Shown: positions 62,989 through 64,000 of the stretch, in pieces | Position numbering within the stretch: position 1 is the stretch's first letter | Layout of the letters: every line of letters begins with the position of its first letter | Origin: Zychaea mexicana | Taxonomy: Eukaryota; Mucoromycota; Mucoromycetes; Mucorales; Lichtheimiaceae | Length of the DNA: 64,000 bases | Direction: 5' to 3' | Assembly: GCF_025766255.1 (NCBI RefSeq) | Contig: NW_026516724.1 | Location: forward strand, 1 to 64,000 | The notes under the pieces: model-generated | The model's input: only the letters and a program-made list of their open reading frames with translations | Database searches by the model: none | Told to the model about the DNA's origin: nothing | Program-made: the position numbers and the translations under genes

Positions 62989-64000
62989 CTGTGTGTACGA
63001 GCCGAGAGAATATATGAACGAGAGGGAAGGAAGGAAGAAAAAGGAAGGGAAAAGGCAATATATAACGTTTGATGTCCCAAACCGAGGAAACGAGAGAAAA
63101 AAAAAGAGACTGGAGAAAAGGTCGTATCAGCACTATCGAAAAATGATCAGTGCGTCCCGCATCCTGGTTGGTTGATTTCGACCCGCATTTTGGGGCACTT
63201 TTAGGCCGTGAAACTGGAATGGAACGTGATTTCAAAAGCTTTCTCTTTTCTTGCTTACACTTCTTTTTCTCCTTCGAAACATTGCTCACGATGAAATCAA
63301 CGGCTTGCCCTACCACGATCGCGTATCTCACCCTTTCCTAACAGTTACCATGTCTGCAATGCGCTCCATGCACCATTTGGAGAAAACTCTTACACATCTT
63401 TTTTATAGGGATCTGCATAGGTTGAGATCAAGCGGTGTGAAAATCGGATGTTTCCTCCCGCACGTCTCCTGGTGGTCGTGGGCATACAATTTGATTGATG
63501 GAGACAGCCCTTGTGATTACACGTTGCTTACTACAATAGCGTGTAGAAGATCATTGACTTTTAAACGTGTGTCTGCAAAACTTGCTTCTGTAGTCTTTTC
63601 AAGGAAACGCTATAGTAGGGAATTTTTAAGGCATCACAGCTAACTGGATCTTAGTAGAAAGGAAGAGGAAAGATGCTGACATGATTATGGAGCTATTTGC
63701 ATATAGAATCCATTTTTGAATGGATACATGAAGAGAATGTTAGTGCAAAAAAGGCTACAGAAGGTAGGTGTTTGAACAAAGGGCTCTTTTATTGATGTCA
63801 AGTACCATACTTGTTGCGGGTCACGTACCTAAGATTATTGTTAGCACCCAAAATGTGTATACGTTCTTCTGTACAACTCCCTTCTCACCAAAGCAAAGTC
63901 GGATGTGAGAACTTATTGATGTGCTCCTTTCATATGTCGCCTCAATGAACTCTTGTTGTAATACGTTCTGCTGCAGCCTTGGAAACCGCACTTTTTCAAA
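62989..64000. other. right edge, no supported gene
   Basis: Upstream of the TMEM135-like start the DNA is purine-rich (63000-63120). A plus-strand open stretch of about 100 codons (63350-63643) has no recognised motif, splice context or homologue that I know and was not called. Confidence 0.4.

Noticed and set aside
62870..63331. 153-codon minus-strand frame over the TMEM135-like start
   Set aside because: It runs out of frame through exon 1 of the TMEM135-like gene and is low-complexity Lys/Phe/Ser; no motif.
63251..63643. 130-codon plus-strand frame at the right edge
   Set aside because: No motif, no splice context and no recognised homologue; treated as chance.

Overview
This window is nuclear DNA of a fungus, most likely an early-diverging Mucoromycota species (Mucorales-like). 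Genes carry many short GT-AG introns, usually 50-120 nt. The set includes a CotH-family secreted protein, a Mucor-type chitin deacetylase, a MATA-type HMG-box factor, and two genes absent from the best-known Dikarya yeasts: a full-length DNA-PKcs-type PI3K-like kinase and the gamma-secretase subunit PEN-2. Species cannot be named from the sequence alone. Exon models below were built by hand from reading frame, splice signals and phase; most close exactly in phase.

Layout. 1-0.9 kb: a small multi-pass membrane protein (-). 0.9-6.9 kb: gene-poor DNA with isolated protein-like open stretches (ghost or orphan exons). 6.9-8.4 kb: a YMC1-like mitochondrial carrier (-). 8.6-25.8 kb: one giant gene (-), DNA-PKcs, with about fifty exons. 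26.9-28.1 kb: an HMG-box transcription factor (-). 28-32 kb: gene-poor. 32.2-34.9 kb: PEN-2 and a SUN-domain protein (-). 35.0-37.4 kb: a conserved mitochondrial-type protein and RPA2 (+). 37.8-41.0 kb: an sn1-DAG-lipase-like class 3 lipase with a C2-like front (-). 41.7-43.8 kb: CotH (-). 43.8-47.7 kb: gene-poor, with a decayed MFS transporter. 47.7-49.8 kb: a peroxisomal 4CL-like acyl-CoA ligase (-). 50.8-53.5 kb: QTRT2 (+) facing dihydroorotase (-). 55.6-57.0 kb: chitin deacetylase (+). 59.0-59.4 kb: mitochondrial ribosomal protein bL35m (+). 60.4-61.0 kb: an F-box-like protein (+). 61.2-63.0 kb: a TMEM135-like membrane protein (-) with an apparent one-base frameshift.

Functional themes: DNA repair and replication (DNA-PKcs, RPA2), membrane and organelle biology (PEN-2, SUN, TMEM135-like, PTS1 acyl-CoA ligase, carrier, bL35m), cell wall and surface (chitin deacetylase, CotH), nucleotide and tRNA metabolism (dihydroorotase, QTRT2). 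There is no operon-like logic; the neighbours look like an ordinary fungal chromosome arm. The most notable content is the DNA-PKcs gene, which keeps the spacing of the vertebrate ABCDE autophosphorylation TQ sites, and PEN-2, which implies that a gamma-secretase exists or existed in this fungus.
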